Counted from the first letter of the stretch, positions 46,681 through 55,741 are shown. The stretch is DNA of 64,000 nt from Rhodospirillaceae bacterium (GCA_002706405.1 PALN01000066.1:1-64000), one strand, 5' to 3'. The notes: a model not told the origin generated them from the letters alone. A program made the numbers and translations.

Positions 46681-47454
46681 ATGAACGGCTCGATCATCTC
46701 CCTCTCGCGTCAGCTGCTTCGGACCACCGCTCTGGTCACGTTGCTGGCGGGCACGGTCGCCGGATGCAACACCCTCACCCGCCTGTCCCAGGTTGGTGAC
46801 GAACCGAAGATCACGCCGATCCAGAACCCGACGGCCCGCCCTGACTACAAGCCGGTCTCCATGCCCATGCCGTCGCCGAAGATCGCCGAACGCAACCCCA
46901 ACTCGCTGTGGCGGGCCGGTGCGCGAGCCTTCTTCAAGGACCTGCGGGCCAAGCAGGTCGGCGACATCATGACCGTGCAGATGACCCTGGATGACAGCGC
47001 CAAGCTGGACAACAAGACGGAGCGCGACCGGGTCGACAATGAATCCGCCAATATCACCAACCTGCTGGGCTTCGAAGGCGAATTGACCCGCTATTTGCCC
47101 GACGGTGTGAACCCGGCAGCCATTGCCAACTTCGGCAATACCCACGGCACCGAAGGCGACGGGTCCATCGAGCGGTCGGAAACCATCAGCCTGACCTTCG
47201 CCGCGGTCGTCACCCAGGTCCTGCCCAACGGCAACCTGGTCATCATGGGGCGCCAGGAACTGCGGGTGAACTCGGAGTTGCGCGAGCTCATGGTCACCGG
47301 CGTGGTGCGGCCCTCCGACATCGATTCCGACAACAAGATTTCCCACGAGAAGATCGCCGAAATGCGCGTCGCCTACGGCGGACGCGGCACCTTGAGCGAG
47401 CTCCAGCAGCCCCGCTGGGGGATGCAGCTTTGGGACATCCTGTTCCCGTTCTAA
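46681..47454 (+). CDS. flgH: L-ring lipoprotein FlgH
   Basis: 257 aa. Lipoprotein signal with lipobox VAGC (Cys at residue ~29) and the FlgH domain: SLWRAGARAFFKDLRAKQVGD, ERSETISLTFAAVVTQVLPNG and, late, VRPSDIDSDNKISHEKIAEM (cores quoted). Forms the outer-membrane L ring. It ends the flgF-flgG-flgA-flgH operon and is followed by a strong terminator. AGGAG lies 10 bases upstream of the ATG. Confidence 0.96.
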   Translation: MNGSIISLSRQLLRTTALVTLLAGTVAGCNTLTRLSQVGDEPKITPIQNPTARPDYKPVSMPMPSPKIAERNPNSLWRAGARAFFKDLRAKQVGDIMTVQMTLDDSAKLDNKTERDRVDNESANITNLLGFEGELTRYLPDGVNPAAIANFGNTHGTEGDGSIERSETISLTFAAVVTQVLPNGNLVIMGRQELRVNSELRELMVTGVVRPSDIDSDNKISHEKIAEMRVAYGGRGTLSELQQPRWGMQLWDILFPF

Positions 47455-47895
47455 GCGGAGTATCCGCTCCACCGAACGGACAAAAGTTTCCCGTTCTAGG
47501 TTCGCTAACGAACCTGGATCAACTTCAAAGGCCGGCGCCCAGCGCCGGCCTCTTTTTTTGGAATGGCCTTGTCCGCACAATCCCCGCCCCTGCGCCACGA
47601 TTGGCGGCCGACGCATGGCGCCCATCCAGCTTGACTTCCCCGCGCCGTTTTCCTATGGCCATTACCATGAACACGGTCTTGCACTTCTGCGTCATTCTTC
47701 GCCGGCAGCATCCCCTCGCGGGAGGTTAGCCCCCGGCTTGGCGACGTCGCGTCCCCAGCCGTGGGGACCTGACGAATTGCCCCGTTGGACGGGGCAGACC
47801 TAATTCAGACGCGGCACCCGGATTTTTCAGACATCACACGCAACGCATTCGGCGCGCGCATCCGTGCGCCGGCATCCTTTTCAGGGGATCCTGCA
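47455..47895. other. flgH-rnk intergenic region
   Basis: 441 bp. Holds the flgH terminator at 47529-47558, then about 330 bp with short hairpins at 47750-47767 (GTCCCC/GGGGAC) and 47781-47795 (CCCCGT/ACGGGG), probably in the rnk leader. No convincing gene or promoter was recognised. Confidence 0.55.
47529..47559 (+). terminator. Rho-independent terminator after flgH
   Basis: AGGCCGGCGC and GCGCCGGCCT form a perfect 10-bp stem with a three-base loop, followed by C and seven T, 75 bp past the flgH stop. Confidence 0.92.
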
Positions 47896-48300
47896 ATGAC
47901 CTTCGAAAACGCGACACAGTCCAAGCCGCCGATTACCCTCGCCCGCAGCGACCATGACCGATTGTGGGGGCTTGCCGAGGGGGTGAGCGACAGAAACCCC
48001 GAGGTTTCCAGCCAGCTTCTCGCCGAACTCGACCGGGCGGAGATCGTTCCCGACGAACGGATCGACGCGAATGTCGTCCGGATGGGCTCGACCCTGCGCT
48101 TCACGACCGACACGGGCGAAGACCGAACCATCACCCTGGTGTTCCCCAGCGAAGCGGATATTTCAGCCGGCAAGGTGTCGATCCTCACCCCCATCGGCGC
48201 GGCGCTGATCGGTCTGTCAGCCGGCCAGTCGATCGACTGGACCGCGCGTGACGGACAGGCCCACCGATTGACCGTCGAAAGCGTGAACGGCGGCGGATGA
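47896..48300 (+). CDS. rnk: Nucleoside diphosphate kinase regulator Rnk
   Basis: 134 aa from ATG 47896 with AGGGGAT nine bases upstream; the open frame continues 5' but without similarity. Residues ~5-45 form the short N-terminal coiled coil, and ~50-134 the GreA/GreB-type C-terminal domain (VRMGSTLRFTTD, TLVFPSEADISAGKVSIL, TPIGAALIGLSAGQSIDW; cores quoted). Rnk binds in the RNA polymerase secondary channel region without cleavage activity. It converges with dksA, another secondary-channel factor, and shares its terminator. Confidence 0.92.
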   Translation: MTFENATQSKPPITLARSDHDRLWGLAEGVSDRNPEVSSQLLAELDRAEIVPDERIDANVVRMGSTLRFTTDTGEDRTITLVFPSEADISAGKVSILTPIGAALIGLSAGQSIDWTARDGQAHRLTVESVNGGG

Positions 48301-48344
48301 CGACGCCGGCAACGGCAGAACATCAGGTACAGTTCCGGGCATGG

Positions 48345-48389
48345 AAAAGCCGCGCGAACCCGGCCATCGGCCTTTCGCGCGGCTTTTTA
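48345..48389. terminator. Bidirectional terminator between rnk and dksA
   Basis: AAAAGCCGCGCGAA and its exact complement TTCGCGCGGCTTTT form a 14-bp stem around a 15-base loop. T-runs appear on both strands, so it can serve rnk (plus) and dksA (minus). Confidence 0.92.
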
Positions 48390-48405
48390 CACGTTGCCCG
48401 GGGGA

Positions 48406-48822
48406 TTAGTCGTCCCGGTGGGTGCGTTCCATGCGTTCGTGGCGTTCCTGAGCCTCGATCGACAGGGTCGCGATCGGACGGGCTTCCAGGCGCTGGACGC
48501 TGATCGGCTCTTCCGTTTCCTCGCAATAGCCGTAGCTACCATCTTCGATACGCTTCAGCGCCTCGTCGATCTTGGAAATCAGCTTGCGCGCGCGGTCGCG
48601 GGTGCGCAATTCCAGCGCGCGTTCCGTTTCGATGGACGCACGGTCGGCGATATCAGGCTCAACGATGCCGCCTTCCTGCAGAGACTGCAGGGTTTCGTTG
48701 GATTCCTCGAGCAATTCAGCCCGCCATTTCAGGAGCTTCCGACGGAAGTACTCCAGCATGACAGGATTCATGAAATCCTTATCTTTCTTTGGATTGTAGT
48801 CAGGCGGAACTGTAATTGTCAT
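48406..48822 (-). CDS. dksA: RNA polymerase-binding factor DksA, zinc-less type
   Basis: 138 aa. The N-terminal coiled-coil tip pattern (DRASIETERALELRTRDRAR, core quoted) and the RLEARPIATL motif after the finger are typical of DksA, which changes transcription initiation together with ppGpp. The finger has only one cysteine (YCEETEEPI); the three other zinc ligands are replaced (for example LSIEAQ for LCIxCK), as in other alphaproteobacterial DksA proteins. It converges with rnk and lies 160 bp downstream of fliX on the same strand. Confidence 0.94.
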   Translation of the reverse strand: MTITVPPDYNPKKDKDFMNPVMLEYFRRKLLKWRAELLEESNETLQSLQEGGIVEPDIADRASIETERALELRTRDRARKLISKIDEALKRIEDGSYGYCEETEEPISVQRLEARPIATLSIEAQERHERMERTHRDD

Positions 48823-48983
48823 TTCTTAGTCGTCTCCCCGGTTAAATGCCAGGTTGCCGTTTGTCGACGGGCGCGGAATATACGGACCAGAGCGCCTGAG
48901 GGCAAGGCATCATTTTCCCCGGCCTGGGGACAGGAAACCCATTGATTTCAGAGAAATAGTCGACGGTGTCCGGGCGGGACGGG

Positions 48984-49412
48984 TTACCGGCTCAGCTTGG
49001 CCAGTTCAACCTCGGCACGAAGTTCGATCTCGTCGATCAGGGCATTCAACCCCTGATCGTCGGACGTCGGGCGTTTTTCGCGGAGCGCCTGAGCCAACTC
49101 GATGACCTTTTCCTTGGGCAGACTACCCGTCAACAGGGCCAGCTGCAGATCTTCGAGGCGGTCAAGCAGCCGATCGCCCCGGGCCATCAACAGGCCTTTC
49201 GAACGGCCCTGGGTGGCGTCATCCGCCGCCTGCATGGCGAGAACGGCATCAACGCCGGCCACCGCCGCCCCCGACACCGTGCCGGCCGCCGGTTCCGGCG
49301 TGTCGGCGGTCGCGGCGCGAAGGTCGTCTGCAAAGGCATCCGACGACGATGCGCCCGATTTGCGCTTCGTCTTGTCGACGCCCTTGGCGGGACCGATATT
49401 GGATACCTTCAT
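48984..49412 (-). CDS. fliX: Flagellar assembly regulator FliX
   Basis: 142 aa from ATG 49412 with GGGGAAAGG upstream; longer frames lack similarity. Helical, with the FliX features of an N-terminal KVSNIGPAKG, a low-complexity Ala/Thr segment, and a conserved C-terminal half (RGDRLLDRLEDLQLALLTG, LPKEKVIELAQALREKR). In Caulobacter FliX works with the sigma-54 activator FlbD to couple early basal-body assembly to hook and ring genes. The window's sigma-54 promoters at flgF, flgE and flgI fit such control; no flbD gene is present here. Confidence 0.88.
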   Translation of the reverse strand: MKVSNIGPAKGVDKTKRKSGASSSDAFADDLRAATADTPEPAAGTVSGAAVAGVDAVLAMQAADDATQGRSKGLLMARGDRLLDRLEDLQLALLTGSLPKEKVIELAQALREKRPTSDDQGLNALIDEIELRAEVELAKLSR

Positions 49413-49800
49413 TGCTTGACCTTTCCCCGCGAAACTGACCGCGGCCCCGCAGTATGGCGCGCCCTTTATTGCCGGGCGGTTAATTTTTCGGAAATTCCGG
49501 GTACCGCACCAGCCATTCGCCTGCGCGTGACACAGTCTGGCCCATGGCACGGCAAAACACCAGACCATAGCCCGCCTTCGTGCACCGCCGTGGCGGCCTT
49601 CACAAACCTTGTTCAAGTATTTTCACGCCTCGTCGACACGAGAACGAGAATGACTTGCAAACTCATAATCGGACCGTTATAACTGGCGCAAATATTGATA
49701 ATCATTCGCAATCTCACCTTTGGCCAGGGATCGCGAACAACCGTTCGACACTTACGAGCCTCTGGGATTTCACAACCAAACCAACGAAGGACTCTGACCC
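49413..49800. other. Divergent fliX / iron transporter intergenic region
   Basis: 388 bp. It falls in GC toward the iron-transport gene and contains a Fur-type box at 49691-49709. On the fliX side only a single GGTTAA half-site (49478-49483) was seen. No gene recognised. Confidence 0.65.
49691..49709 (+). promoter_or_regulatory. Fur-type iron box
   Basis: AATATTGATAATCATTCGC matches 15 of the 19 bases of the classical Fur box, with the core TGATAATCATT intact. It lies about 90 bp before the ferric-iron binding protein gene, so repression by iron is expected. Confidence 0.75.
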
Positions 49801-50865
49801 GTGGAAACCAAAATGCCACATTTGAAACGCCTGATTGCGACCGGTCTTGTCGCCGCAGCGACTGTCCTCGGCGCCACTACCTGGGCCCAGGCCGCCGACC
49901 AGGAAGTGAACCTCTATTCCTATCGCCAGCCGTTCCTGATCAAACCGCTCCTCGACGCCTTCACCAAGGAAACGGGGATCAAGGTGAACGTCGTGTTCGC
50001 CAAGAAGGGAATGCTCGAAAAGATCAAGGCCGCCGGCGACAACAGCCCCGCCGACGCGGTGCTGACCGTCGATATCGGTCGGCTGTACGCGCTTAAGGAA
50101 GCGGGCGTGCTGCAGGCGATCAAATCGGACACGCTTGAGAAGAACATTCCGGCCCATTTCCGTGATCCGGAAGGCATGTGGTTCGGCCTGACGTCCCGCG
50201 CCCGCGTGGCGCTGGTCTCCAAGGAACGGGTCAAGCCGGGCGAACTGACGTCCTACGAAGACCTGACCGATCCTAAATTCAAGGGACGCATCTGCATTCG
50301 CTCCGGCAAGAACGCCTACAACGTGGCGCTGATCGCCTCGATGATCGCCCACCATGGTGAAGAAGGCGCTGAAAAGTGGCTTCGGGGCGTGAAGGCCAAT
50401 CTGGCCCGCAAACCTCAGGGCAATGACCGCGCCCAGGCCAAGGCCGTGTATGAAGGCGTGTGCGACATCGCCATCACGAACAACTATTACATGGGCAAGA
50501 TGATGACCAACGACGAGAAGCCCGAGCAGAAAAAGTGGGCTGCCGCCGTTCGTCTGACCTATCTGAACCAGGGTGATCGCGGCAACCACATGAACGTCTC
50601 GGGCGCCGCCGTGACCAAGAGCGCCAAGCACAAGGACGGCGCGGTCAAATTGATCGAGTTCCTGTCCGGTGACGCGGCGCAGAAGATCTACGCCGAAGAC
50701 AATCAGGAATACCCGGTGAAACCCGGCGTTCCTTATTCGAAGATCGTCCAGTCCTGGGGCGACTTCAAAGGCGACACGCTGTCACTCGAAAAAATTGCCA
50801 AGCTGCGGCCCGCCGCCTCCCGACTGGTGGACAAGGTTGGATTTGACGAAGGGCCCGGTAGCTGA
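49801..50865 (+). CDS. Fe(III) ABC transporter substrate-binding protein
   Basis: 354 aa from GTG 49801 (GAAGGA nine bases upstream); ATG 49813 is an alternative. A signal peptide (RLIATGLVAAATVLGATTWA, then AQA) and the FbpA/FutA-type fold: VNLYSYRQPFLIKPLLDAF, ADAVLTVDIGRLYALKEAG, DPKFKGRICIRSGKNAYN (cores quoted) and the iron-ligand Tyr pair in NNYYMGKMM. It delivers ferric iron from the periplasm to the permease encoded downstream. A Fur box lies upstream and a hairpin terminator follows, suggesting higher expression than the membrane genes. Confidence 0.92.
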   Translation: METKMPHLKRLIATGLVAAATVLGATTWAQAADQEVNLYSYRQPFLIKPLLDAFTKETGIKVNVVFAKKGMLEKIKAAGDNSPADAVLTVDIGRLYALKEAGVLQAIKSDTLEKNIPAHFRDPEGMWFGLTSRARVALVSKERVKPGELTSYEDLTDPKFKGRICIRSGKNAYNVALIASMIAHHGEEGAEKWLRGVKANLARKPQGNDRAQAKAVYEGVCDIAITNNYYMGKMMTNDEKPEQKKWAAAVRLTYLNQGDRGNHMNVSGAAVTKSAKHKDGAVKLIEFLSGDAAQKIYAEDNQEYPVKPGVPYSKIVQSWGDFKGDTLSLEKIAKLRPAASRLVDKVGFDEGPGS

Positions 50866-50895
50866 GTCGTTCCTGAACGAACCAGCTGACAGAAG

Positions 50896-50925
50896 CGCTG
50901 CGGGGTTTCCCCCCGCAGCGTTTTC
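50896..50925 (+). terminator. Terminator or attenuator between binding-protein and permease genes
   Basis: CGCTGCGGGG and CCCCGCAGCG form a perfect 10-bp stem with a five-base loop and a short TTTTC tail. Inside an ABC operon it probably lets only part of the transcripts continue into the permease. Confidence 0.8.
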
Positions 50926-50963
50926 TGCTTTTGTGCCCTCCGCAACCTGGGAGTCCACACGCC

Positions 50964-52670
50964 TTGCCGCACCCCGCCGCCGTCGCTGACCGGCCAGCAA
51001 CCCGATACCAACTCAGCCGCCTGATCCCCGACCGCTGGGGGATCATGACACTCGTCATCGCGCTGTTCGTCGCCACGCCCCTTATCGCCGTGGCGACCAT
51101 CGCCCTGACCCCGGCGCCGGACATCTGGCGCCACCTCTACAACACCGTTCTGTTCGGTTATGTCGAGCAGACAGTGACGCTGATCGGCGGGATCGGTCTG
51201 GGCACTTTCATCATCGGCACCGGCACGGCCTGGCTGGTGACCATGTGCCGGTTTCCCGGACGCGGGCTGTTCAACTGGGCATTGGTGCTGCCGCTGGCGG
51301 TGCCGACCTATATCCTCGCCTTCGTGTTCACCGACCAGCTAGAATACGCCGGCGCCGTGCAGGGCACGCTTCGTGAAATCTTCGGCTGGCGCAACCGGCA
51401 GGACTATTGGTTCCCGGAAATCCGCTCCATGGGTGGTGCCGTTACCGTCATGACCCTGGTGCTCTATCCCTATGTCTATCTGCTCGCCCGCGCGGCCTTT
51501 CTCGAACAATCCGTCTGCGTGCTCGAAGTCAGCCGCACCCTCGGCAAGACGGCTTGGCAGAGCTTCTGGAACATCGCCCTGCCGTTGGCCCGGCCGGCCA
51601 TCGTCGTGGGTATGACCCTGGCCATGATGGAAGCGCTCAACGACTTCGGGACCGTGGACTTCTTTGGCGTCAGGACCTTCACGGCGGGGGTCTACGACGT
51701 CTGGCTGAACATGGACAGTATCTCAGGCGCCGCGCAATTGGCGTCGGTCCTCATGATCTTCGTCATCGTCCTGGTCGTGCTTGAACGGATGGCCCGGCGC
51801 GGCCAGCGCTATCACCATACCTCGACCAAGATCCAGGCCTTGCCCAGCTACCGCCTGCGCGGCATCAAGGCCGCGCTGGCTATCGTTTTCTGCGCCCTGC
51901 CGGTGTTGCTCGGCTTCGTTCTGCCGGCCTCCGTCCTGGTGTCCTACGCCGTGGTGTTCTTCGACGTCACCCTGCAAGCCAACTACTTGACCATTACCCT
52001 GAACAGCCTCTCCCTGTCCCTGGGCGCCGCCGTCATCGCCGTCGCCATCGGTTTGATTCTCGCCTACGGGCTGCGTATGGGGTCCGGCCCCTTGCCCCGT
52101 GCCGCCGTACGTTTCGCGTCCATCGGATATGCCGTGCCGGGCGCGGTGCTGGCGATCGGCGTGATCGTCCCCATGGCCGGCCTGGATAACGCCATCGATG
52201 CCTTCTCGGATCGGGTGTTCGGCGTCTCCACGGGGCTGCTTTTCAGCGGCACCGTCATCGCCATTCTATACGGCTACCTGGCGCGCTTCCTGGCGCTGTC
52301 GTTCGGCACCCTCGAAGCGGGCCTCGGCAAGGTATCGCGCAACATGGACGGCGCCGCGCGGACGCTGGGCGCCAGTCCGTTCCAGGCCATGTCCCGCGTC
52401 CATTTCCCATTGATCCGAACCAGCCTTCTGACCGCCGGGCTGCTGGTCTTCGTTGACTGCATGAAGGAGCTTCCCATTACCATCATCCTGCGCCCCTTCG
52501 GCTACGACACCCTGGCCACATTCGTGTTCCAGTACGCCTCGGACGAACTGTTTGAAGAATCGGCGCTGGGCGCCCTGACCATCGTCGTCGCCGGCCTGAT
52601 CCCCGTGGTCATCCTGGCCCTGACGACGTTGCGCACGCGGCCCGGCCATGCCAGCGGAGGCCGCGCGTGA
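50964..52670 (+). CDS. Fe(III) ABC transporter permease (two-domain type)
   Basis: 568 aa if begun at TTG 50964 (GGGAG about ten bases upstream); TTG 50931 would add 11 residues. About twelve transmembrane helices in two repeated permease domains, each with an EAA loop that contacts the ATPase: LEVSRTLGKTAWQSFWNIALP (~190) and DGAARTLGASPFQAMSRVHFP (~475), cores quoted. This fused architecture is that of FbpB/SfuB ferric-iron permeases. GTGA overlap with the ATPase gene shows coupling. Confidence 0.92.
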   Translation: MPHPAAVADRPATRYQLSRLIPDRWGIMTLVIALFVATPLIAVATIALTPAPDIWRHLYNTVLFGYVEQTVTLIGGIGLGTFIIGTGTAWLVTMCRFPGRGLFNWALVLPLAVPTYILAFVFTDQLEYAGAVQGTLREIFGWRNRQDYWFPEIRSMGGAVTVMTLVLYPYVYLLARAAFLEQSVCVLEVSRTLGKTAWQSFWNIALPLARPAIVVGMTLAMMEALNDFGTVDFFGVRTFTAGVYDVWLNMDSISGAAQLASVLMIFVIVLVVLERMARRGQRYHHTSTKIQALPSYRLRGIKAALAIVFCALPVLLGFVLPASVLVSYAVVFFDVTLQANYLTITLNSLSLSLGAAVIAVAIGLILAYGLRMGSGPLPRAAVRFASIGYAVPGAVLAIGVIVPMAGLDNAIDAFSDRVFGVSTGLLFSGTVIAILYGYLARFLALSFGTLEAGLGKVSRNMDGAARTLGASPFQAMSRVHFPLIRTSLLTAGLLVFVDCMKELPITIILRPFGYDTLATFVFQYASDELFEESALGALTIVVAGLIPVVILALTTLRTRPGHASGGRA

Positions 52671-53767
52671 GCCCCACCACCACACCACCCGCGGCGGCCG
52701 CCTCCAAGGCCGATGGCCTGCATATGCTGAACGTGTCGCATGCGTTCGGCGACGATACCGTGGTCTCGGGCGTGTCCGTCTTCGTGGAGCCGGGCGAACT
52801 GGTCTGCCTGCTGGGTCCGTCGGGCTGCGGCAAAACGACCCTGCTGCGCCTTGCGGCAGGGCTCGAAGACCTTCAGGTCGGGCGCATCACCATTGGCGAG
52901 GATACGGTCGCCGACGGTCAGGGCGGCAAGCAGATGCCGCCGGAAAAGCGGAACGTCGGCCTGATGTTTCAGGACTTCGCCCTGTTTCCCCATCTGACCG
53001 TGTACGAAAACATCGTGTTCGGCCTGTCGGAAAAGGATAAGGCGCGCCGGGCTTGGGCGCGCGAAACCCTTTCGACCATGGGCCTCGGCGGTTACGCCGA
53101 CGCCTTTCCCCATACCCTGTCCGGCGGTCAGCAGCAGCGCGTCGCCCTGCTCCGCGCCCTGGCTCCGGCCCCCCGGGTTCTGCTGCTGGATGAGCCTTTT
53201 TCCGGCCTGGACGTGAACCGCCGGGCGCAAATCCGCCAGGACACCTTCCAGATCCTGTCGCGCTCCGGTATCGCCACCCTGATGGTCACCCACGACCCGG
53301 AAGAGGCCATGTTCATGGCCGACCGCATCCTGGTCATGCAGAACGGCCGCATCATCCAGTCCGGCACGCCGGTGGATATCTATTTCCGCCCGCAGTCGGC
53401 TTTCGTCGCCGAGTTGTTCGGTCCCGTCAACCGCCTCGACTGTCGGGTGGAAAACGGCGCGCTGGACTCCGCCCTGGGGCGGTTTCCCGCGAACGACCTT
53501 GCGGAAGGCACCGAAGCCCAGGTGCTGATCCGCCCGGAAGCCCTCAGCCTGTCTCAATCGACGACGGAGGGCGACATTCTGCTGACGGTTCTAACGGCAC
53601 GCTCGCTCGGCCGGTCCACGCATCTGACCTTGGGGCTGAAGGACGACGGCGCGGGGCCCCTTTTCAACGCCCGGATGCCCGGCGTGTTCCTGCCCGAAAT
53701 CGGGTCCCAGGTCAGCGCCCGCGTGGCACCGGAAAGTGTTCTGATCTTTCCGAAATCCGACGCCTGA
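52667..53767 (+). CDS. Fe(III) ABC transporter ATP-binding protein
   Basis: 366 aa, GTG start overlapping the permease stop. Walker A GPSGCGKTT, Q-loop MFQDFALFPHLTV, signature LSGGQQQRVALLRAL, Walker B VLLLDEPFSGLD and the switch His in MVTHDPEEAM are all intact. A C-terminal TOBE-type regulatory domain follows (~250-366). It powers ferric-iron uptake with the two genes upstream. The stop is followed by the flgE control region. Confidence 0.95.
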   Translation: MSPTTTPPAAAASKADGLHMLNVSHAFGDDTVVSGVSVFVEPGELVCLLGPSGCGKTTLLRLAAGLEDLQVGRITIGEDTVADGQGGKQMPPEKRNVGLMFQDFALFPHLTVYENIVFGLSEKDKARRAWARETLSTMGLGGYADAFPHTLSGGQQQRVALLRALAPAPRVLLLDEPFSGLDVNRRAQIRQDTFQILSRSGIATLMVTHDPEEAMFMADRILVMQNGRIIQSGTPVDIYFRPQSAFVAELFGPVNRLDCRVENGALDSALGRFPANDLAEGTEAQVLIRPEALSLSQSTTEGDILLTVLTARSLGRSTHLTLGLKDDGAGPLFNARMPGVFLPEIGSQVSARVAPESVLIFPKSDA

Positions 53768-53813
53768 CCGCCCCCCGCAGCTGCTGCAACCAGACTGCCG
53801 GTCAACCGGTCAG

Positions 53814-53829
53814 GGCGGCAATAATTTCC
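53814..53829 (+). promoter_or_regulatory. FlbD-type enhancer-like element upstream of flgE
   Basis: GGCGGCAA-TAAT-TTCC, a weaker match to the CCCGGCAA-N4-TGCC pattern seen before flgF and flgI, about 130 bp ahead of the predicted start of transcription. Confidence 0.35.
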
Positions 53830-53923
53830 CTCCACACGGCCGACGCCTAGCCATAAGGCAGTATTTACCCATGCAGGACAATTAAATACTGTTGTTTTTC
53901 AATAAATTAGACACTCCGCCTCT

Positions 53924-53940
53924 TGGCACTGACCTTGCAA
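53924..53940 (+). promoter_or_regulatory. Sigma-54 promoter of flgE
   Basis: TGGCACTGACCTTGCAA: a near-perfect -24/-12 promoter with the required 10 bp between GG and GC. It ends 54 bp before the flgE ATG. Transcription would start near 53950, which excludes the upstream in-frame ATG at 53947 as start. Confidence 0.92.
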
Positions 53941-53994
53941 TAATTAATGCAGGAAAAAACCAGAGAGGGTTCCTGGACGCAGGGACATCGGCAC

Positions 53995-55644
53995 ATGGGT
54001 TTGAGCGTTTTTCAGCAGGCGACCTTGGCGATGATGGGCCAGTCCCATAAGCTGAGCACCATTTCGCAGAACATCGTGAACGTGAATACCGACGGCTATA
54101 AGCGCACGGACACGGAATTCCAAACGCTGATGAACAAAGGTTTCACGTCGGTCGGTGCGAGCACGGCGGAAGGGGCCTCCGGAACGTATCATTCGGACCT
54201 CGGCGGTGTTCAGCCCATTGACCTGCAGCGGATCGCAAACCAAGGCCAAGTGCGCACCACCGATCGCAACCTGGACGTGGCGATCATCGGCGATGGCTTT
54301 TTCATGGTGTCGCCCGATATCAACGTAAACGGGAACATCCAATACACGCGGCGTGGCGCCTTCGACATCAACGTCACCGACCTGACGGATAGCGTGACGC
54401 TTTCGGACGGAACAGCGGCGACCGTCAATCAGGGCTACCTTGCGGACCAGTTCGGCAACTTCCTTCTGGGCTATTCCGTCAATCCGGATGGCACCTTTTC
54501 CCTGGGCACGCCCTCACCCATGCGCGTCGACCAGTTCGCTTTTGAAGATACCGGCGAACTGACGACGACTTCGTCCGTTGACGTCAACCTGCCCGCCGAC
54601 GATGACGCGGGCACGGTCCAAAGCGGCAGTATCGAGGTCGTGGATTCAAGTTTCAGCGCGCAGAGCATTCGTGTCGATTTCACCAAGGTCTTCGGGCAGC
54701 CAAACCAGTGGGACTTCCGTCTGATCGGCGACAACATCGCCAGTGTGACCGCATCACCCGGTAACACCTTTGCACCGGTCACCACCCGAACTTATGACCC
54801 GCTCAATCCCACGGCACCGATTGACGCGATCAGATTTGCGACGGTCACGGGCAACGGTGGTGTGATTACCGCATTCTCAGACCTCAACCCAGGCGGCGGC
54901 AGCCCGCAACTCGGCACGCAACTTGCCGGAACGTTCGCCGGATTGAAGCCGGGCGACACGATTACCATCGCTGACGGCGGTGCCAACGACGGCACCTACA
55001 CCATCGCCAGCATCTCCGAAAACCAGGCGGAAATCACCCTTGATGCGGCGACACCGCTGGCATCGAGCTATGTCACTGGCGATGCGATCACCTTCTCGTC
55101 GACCGCCTCGATTCCCCAGCGCCTGGAATTCGGCAACGACGGGTCCCTGGCATCGAGTTCCGAATATACGTTCGATGTCACGTTCGATAACGGCGAAACG
55201 GCGAACTTCACGTTTGATGCCAGCACCTTCACCCAATTTTCCGGCGATTTCTCCCTCGCCAACTACGAACACAATGGCGCCGAAGCCGCCGCTCTCTCCA
55301 ATCTCAGTTTTGGGGCCGGCGGCGAGATTTATGGCGAGTTCACGGACAACACGCGCCGGGCTCTCTACAAGGTGCCGCTGGCGATCTTCCCCAACCCGGA
55401 CGGTTTGGCGATTTCCACCGGCCAAAACTTCCAGGAAACGGAAGCCTCCGGCGAGCCGACTCAGGTTTTCGCTGACGAGTCCGGCTTCGCGACCATTCTT
55501 GGCAACGCGCTGGAAGGTTCCAACGTCGATCTTGGCGCGGAGATGAGCCGCCTGATCGCCGCCCAGGCCGCCTATAACGTCGCCGCGACCAGCTTCAAAA
55601 CCGCCGATGAAATGCTCCAGGAGGCGGGCAACCTCAAACGCTGA
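53995..55644 (+). CDS. flgE: Flagellar hook protein FlgE with inserted beta-module
   Basis: 549 aa from ATG 53995 (AGGGA nine bases upstream). N-terminal QSHKLSTISQNIVNVNTDGYK and C-terminal ALEGSNVDLGAEMSRLIAAQAAYN are the packing helices of the hook; FLLGYSVNPDG and YTRRGAFDI mark the core. Between about residues 280 and 370 is a module with LKPGDTITIADGGANDGTYTIASIS (core quoted) that recurs several times in the FlgL of this window. It is the first gene of a sigma-54-driven unit and is followed by a hairpin. flgD and fliK, its usual neighbours, are not present. Confidence 0.93.
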   Translation: MGLSVFQQATLAMMGQSHKLSTISQNIVNVNTDGYKRTDTEFQTLMNKGFTSVGASTAEGASGTYHSDLGGVQPIDLQRIANQGQVRTTDRNLDVAIIGDGFFMVSPDINVNGNIQYTRRGAFDINVTDLTDSVTLSDGTAATVNQGYLADQFGNFLLGYSVNPDGTFSLGTPSPMRVDQFAFEDTGELTTTSSVDVNLPADDDAGTVQSGSIEVVDSSFSAQSIRVDFTKVFGQPNQWDFRLIGDNIASVTASPGNTFAPVTTRTYDPLNPTAPIDAIRFATVTGNGGVITAFSDLNPGGGSPQLGTQLAGTFAGLKPGDTITIADGGANDGTYTIASISENQAEITLDAATPLASSYVTGDAITFSSTASIPQRLEFGNDGSLASSSEYTFDVTFDNGETANFTFDASTFTQFSGDFSLANYEHNGAEAAALSNLSFGAGGEIYGEFTDNTRRALYKVPLAIFPNPDGLAISTGQNFQETEASGEPTQVFADESGFATILGNALEGSNVDLGAEMSRLIAAQAAYNVAATSFKTADEMLQEAGNLKR

Positions 55645-55688
55645 TGAGGCACCCAGGCCGGTCGTTTCCGGCCATGAGGAAATATGTC

Positions 55689-55713
55689 AGGGCGGCCTTC
55701 GGGCCGCCCTTTC
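55689..55713 (+). terminator. Terminator after flgE
   Basis: AGGGCGGCC and GGCCGCCCT form a 9-bp stem with a TTCG tetraloop, followed by only three T. Strong stem, weak tail. Confidence 0.7.
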
Positions 55714-55725
55714 CGCTTTCCGGGG

Positions 55726-55741
55726 CCCGGCAATTGTTGCC
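55726..55741 (+). promoter_or_regulatory. FlbD-type enhancer element upstream of flgI
   Basis: CCCGGCAA-TTGT-TGCC, containing the inverted repeat GGCAA/TTGCC, about 125 bp before the expected flgI transcription start. Same outer bases as the flgF element. Confidence 0.55.

Noticed and set aside
47655-47729. Short open frame after the flgH terminator as a leader peptide
   Set aside because: No ribosome-binding site and no relation to rnk; ordinary chance frame.
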